In this document: positions 14,993 to 16,864 of the stretch, in pieces | How the letters are laid out: each line of letters opens with the position of its first letter | How positions within the stretch are numbered: position 1 is the stretch's first letter | Assembly (NCBI GenBank): GCA_947629615.1 | Contig: CANRER010000016.1 | Location: forward strand, 1 to 16,864 | Length of the DNA stretch: 16,864 nt | Source: an uncultured Clostridia bacterium | GTDB lineage: Bacteria > Bacillota > Clostridia > UMGS1883 | Reading direction: 5' to 3' | Notes under the pieces: model-generated | Database searches by the model: none | What the model was told of the DNA's origin: nothing | The model's input: only the letters and a program-made list of their open reading frames with translations | Made by a program: the position numbers and the translations under genes

Positions 14993-15021
14993 ATTATACC
15001 CGCTTTCGGCATAAATGTCAA
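14993..15021 (-). promoter_or_regulatory. Consensus sigma-A promoter of lon-engB
   Basis: On the minus strand, a perfect TTGACA (15021-15016), a 17-base spacer and a perfect TATAAT (14998-14993). The start of RNA is expected near 14986, a leader of about 27 bases. Confidence 0.92.
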
Positions 15022-15077
15022 GCACAAATATGCGTTGGCGGCGGCGAAAGAATAATATGTTTTTTGCAACATAATAA

Positions 15078-15106
15078 TTGACATTCTTAAAAAATTATAG
15101 TAAAAT
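15078..15106 (+). promoter_or_regulatory. Sigma-A-type promoter of purB
   Basis: TTGACA (15078-15083), a 17-base spacer and TAAAAT (15101-15106). It diverges from the lon promoter, with 56 bases between the two -35 boxes. The leader is about 25 bases, with ACGGAGG at 15125-15131, leaving no room for a riboswitch. Confidence 0.85.
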
Positions 15107-15139
15107 GTAGAAAGTAAAATTTTAACGGAGGAATGAAAA

Positions 15140-16573
15140 ATGGCAAACGACACCTATCAAAGCCCTCTCAATTCAAGGTACGCCAGCCGCGAAATGCAGT
15201 ACCTGTTTTCAAACGACATGAAATTCCGCACATGGCGCAGGCTGTGGATAGCCCTTGCCGAAACCGAAAAGGAGCTCGGCCTGCCCATCACCGTCGAGCA
15301 GATCGACGAGCTTAAGGCCCACGCCGACGACATTAACTACGAGGTGGCCTTGGAGCGCGAAAAGGCCGTCCGCCACGACGTTATGAGCCACGTTTACGCC
15401 TACGGCGTGCAATGCCCCAAGGCGAAGGGCATAATCCACCTTGGCGCGACAAGCTGCTATGTGGGCGACAACACCGATATTATCGTTATGACCGAGGCTT
15501 TGCGCCTTATCCGCAAAAAGCTTATCAACGTTATCTCGCGCCTCACGGATTTCGCGATGAGATATAAGGATATGCCGACGCTCGGCTTCACGCACTTTCA
15601 GCCTGCGCAGCTGACCACCGTGGGCAAGCGCGCCACGCTGTGGATAAACGACCTCGTTATGGACCTTGAGGACTTGGACCACCGCCTCTCGAAAGCGAAG
15701 CTGCTCGGGAGCAAGGGTACGACCGGCACGCAGGCGAGCTTTCTTGAGCTTTTCGAGGGCGACCACGAAAAGGTTAAGGAGCTTGACCGCCGTATTGCCG
15801 AAAAAATGGGCTATAGCGCGGTGTTCCCGGTTTCGGGCCAAACCTACGCCCGCAAGCTCGATACACAGACGCTGAACGTTCTCGCGGGCATTGCTCAGAG
15901 CGCGTATAAGTTCAGCAACGATTTGCGCCTGCTCCAGCACCTTAAGGAGATGGAGGAACCTTTTGAAAAAAGCCAGATCGGCTCGTCGGCAATGGCCTAT
16001 AAGCGTAACCCCATGCGCAGCGAGCGCATATCCTCGCTCGCGCGGTACGTAATTGTGGACGCGCTGAACCCCGCCATTACCGCCTCGACACAGTGGTTCG
16101 AGCGCACGCTGGACGACAGCGCGAACAAGCGTATCAGCGTGGCCGAGGCCTTCCTCGCGACAGACGCAATCCTCGAAATTTACATCAATATCACCGAGGG
16201 CATGGTCGTATATCCCAAGGTTATCGAAAGCCGCATAATGAGCGAGCTTCCCTTCATGGCTACCGAAAATATCATGATGCAGGCCGTGAAGAAGGGCGGC
16301 GACCGTCAGGAGCTGCACGAAAAAATACGCACCCTTTCGATGGAGGCGGGCCGCAACGTGAAGGAGAACGGCGGCAAAAACAACCTTATCGAGCTGATTG
16401 CCGAGGACGGCGGCTTTAACCTCGACGTTGAGGCCCTTAAAGCCATACTGAGGCCCGAAAACTACGTCGGCCGCGCTCCCGAGCAGACCGAGGAGTATAT
16501 AAACGGCGTCGTTAAGCCCATACTTGAGGAAAATAAGGAGCTTCTCGGCCTGAAAGTGGAGCTGAACGTGTAA
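15140..16573 (+). CDS. purB: Adenylosuccinate lyase
   Basis: Cleaves SAICAR in purine synthesis and adenylosuccinate on the way to AMP, releasing fumarate. It belongs to the fumarase/aspartase superfamily; the signature loop GSSAMAYKRNP starts at residue 281 and carries the catalytic serine. HLGATSCYVGDNTD near 95-108 and GFTHFQPAQ near 152-160 supply the other conserved active-site segments. At 477 residues it resembles the longer branch shared with many Clostridia and eukaryotes rather than the roughly 430-residue Bacillus form. The ATG has a good GGAGG site. It is transcribed alone from its own promoter, away from any pur cluster in this window. Confidence 0.96.
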   Translation: MANDTYQSPLNSRYASREMQYLFSNDMKFRTWRRLWIALAETEKELGLPITVEQIDELKAHADDINYEVALEREKAVRHDVMSHVYAYGVQCPKAKGIIHLGATSCYVGDNTDIIVMTEALRLIRKKLINVISRLTDFAMRYKDMPTLGFTHFQPAQLTTVGKRATLWINDLVMDLEDLDHRLSKAKLLGSKGTTGTQASFLELFEGDHEKVKELDRRIAEKMGYSAVFPVSGQTYARKLDTQTLNVLAGIAQSAYKFSNDLRLLQHLKEMEEPFEKSQIGSSAMAYKRNPMRSERISSLARYVIVDALNPAITASTQWFERTLDDSANKRISVAEAFLATDAILEIYINITEGMVVYPKVIESRIMSELPFMATENIMMQAVKKGGDRQELHEKIRTLSMEAGRNVKENGGKNNLIELIAEDGGFNLDVEALKAILRPENYVGRAPEQTEEYINGVVKPILEENKELLGLKVELNV

Positions 16574-16580
16574 TATTCTT

Positions 16581-16604
16581 AATCTTTTTTAAGATTTATT
16601 ATTT
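16581..16604 (+). terminator. Weak intrinsic terminator after purB
   Basis: AATCTT/AAGATT (16581-16586 with 16591-16596) around a T4 loop, then TATTATTT. The stem is short and AT-rich, so its efficiency is doubtful. Confidence 0.4.
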
Positions 16605-16618
16605 TCAAAAAAAAACAT

Positions 16619-16644
16619 GGAACTTTTTCCGGAGCCGCTCCGTC
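16619..16644 (+). promoter_or_regulatory. Probable ECF-sigma promoter of the stalk-domain gene
   Basis: GGAAC (16619-16623), followed by T5, then 17 bases in all to CGTC (16641-16644). This matches the general GGAAC-N16/17-CGTC form of extracytoplasmic-function sigma promoters in Firmicutes. A 7-bp inverted repeat CTATACT/AGTATAG (16644-16650 with 16660-16666) lies between it and the ribosome binding site. Confidence 0.6.
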
Positions 16645-16676
16645 TATACTATATACTGAAGTATAGGAGGAATAGT

Positions 16677-16864
16677 ATGAAAAAGCTGATTTTTGCGCTT
16701 TTGGCGGCGTTTATCCTCGCGGCCCCGGCCTTCGCCGCCGAAGCCGAAACGGCCTCGCTCCCTTCGTTCAAGGTCACGCTTAACGGAGTTGAGGTGAAAA
16801 ACGAATACCGCGAGTACCCGCTGTTTGTTTATAACGGCATAACCTACTTCCCGATGACGTATTT
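16677..16864 (+). CDS. Secreted stalk-domain (copper amine oxidase N-terminal-like) protein, 3' end cut by window
   Basis: The first 62 residues of an exported protein; the gene runs off the right edge. Residues 1-20 form a classical signal peptide: MKK, a hydrophobic core, and cleavage likely after AFA. The mature start (FKVTLNGVEV, then YPLFVYNGITYFPMTY) resembles the beta-rich repeat called copper amine oxidase N-terminal domain (PF07833), a stalk or wall-associated module in Clostridia that does not imply oxidase activity. AGGAGG lies about five bases before the ATG. The ECF-type promoter suggests induction by envelope stress. The downstream domains, and so the function, cannot be seen. 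Confidence 0.8.
   Translation, partial: MKKLIFALLAAFILAAPAFAAEAETASLPSFKVTLNGVEVKNEYREYPLFVYNGITYFPMTY

Noticed and set aside
14960..15025. A 22-residue N-terminal extension of lon
   Set aside because: It starts upstream of the -35 box of a perfect promoter and therefore would not be on the transcript.

Overview
The window looks like the chromosome of a low-oxygen Firmicute of class Clostridia, possibly an Oscillospirales-type gut bacterium. This is inferred from the gene families (class 1B dihydroorotate dehydrogenase with PyrK, a lon-engB pair, an NCS2 purine permease, a copper-amine-oxidase-like stalk protein), strong AGGAGG-type ribosome binding sites, fairly GC-rich genes with AT-rich intergenic gaps, and frequent ATA and AGG codons. 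No rRNA, tRNA, phage, insertion-sequence transposase or CRISPR array was seen.

Layout. (1) 1-718: the end of a methionine-type ABC importer (metI) and a bidirectional terminator. (2) 728-1207 (minus): a SLOG-fold protein. (3) 1208-1813: a non-coding stretch holding two tandem, strongly structured minus-strand RNA segments, each ending in an intrinsic terminator. The first has a near-consensus promoter. The second sits directly in front of the SLOG gene, like an attenuating leader. (4) 1814-9649: a long plus-strand transcription unit from a consensus promoter. It carries pyrimidine biosynthesis genes pyrB-pyrC-pyrF-pyrK-pyrD, then metG, tatD and a 63-residue protein, closed by a terminator. 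pyrD carries a frameshift near its 3' end. (5) 9693-11681: a purine permease and an adenine-type phosphoribosyltransferase, a purine salvage pair. (6) 11684-11993: a structured, inverted-repeat-bounded element, a candidate miniature transposable element, that contains the bidirectional terminator between the convergent apt and engB genes. (7) 11983-15021 (minus): lon followed by engB from a consensus promoter. (8) 15078-16604: purB (adenylosuccinate lyase) from its own divergent promoter. (9) 16619-16864: a probable ECF-sigma promoter and the start of a secreted stalk-domain protein that runs off the window.

How the genes fit together. The plus-strand unit makes UMP from carbamoyl phosphate: PyrB, PyrC, PyrD/PyrK and PyrF are all present, PyrE and the carbamoyl-phosphate synthase are not. 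The purine side is covered by uptake and salvage (permease plus phosphoribosyltransferase) and by PurB. The rest is housekeeping: methionyl-tRNA synthetase, TatD nuclease, Lon protease and a ribosome-assembly GTPase. The parts that ordinary annotation would miss are the two minus-strand RNAs at 1236-1682, the 11.7-12.0 kb element, the pyrD frameshift and the ECF promoter.
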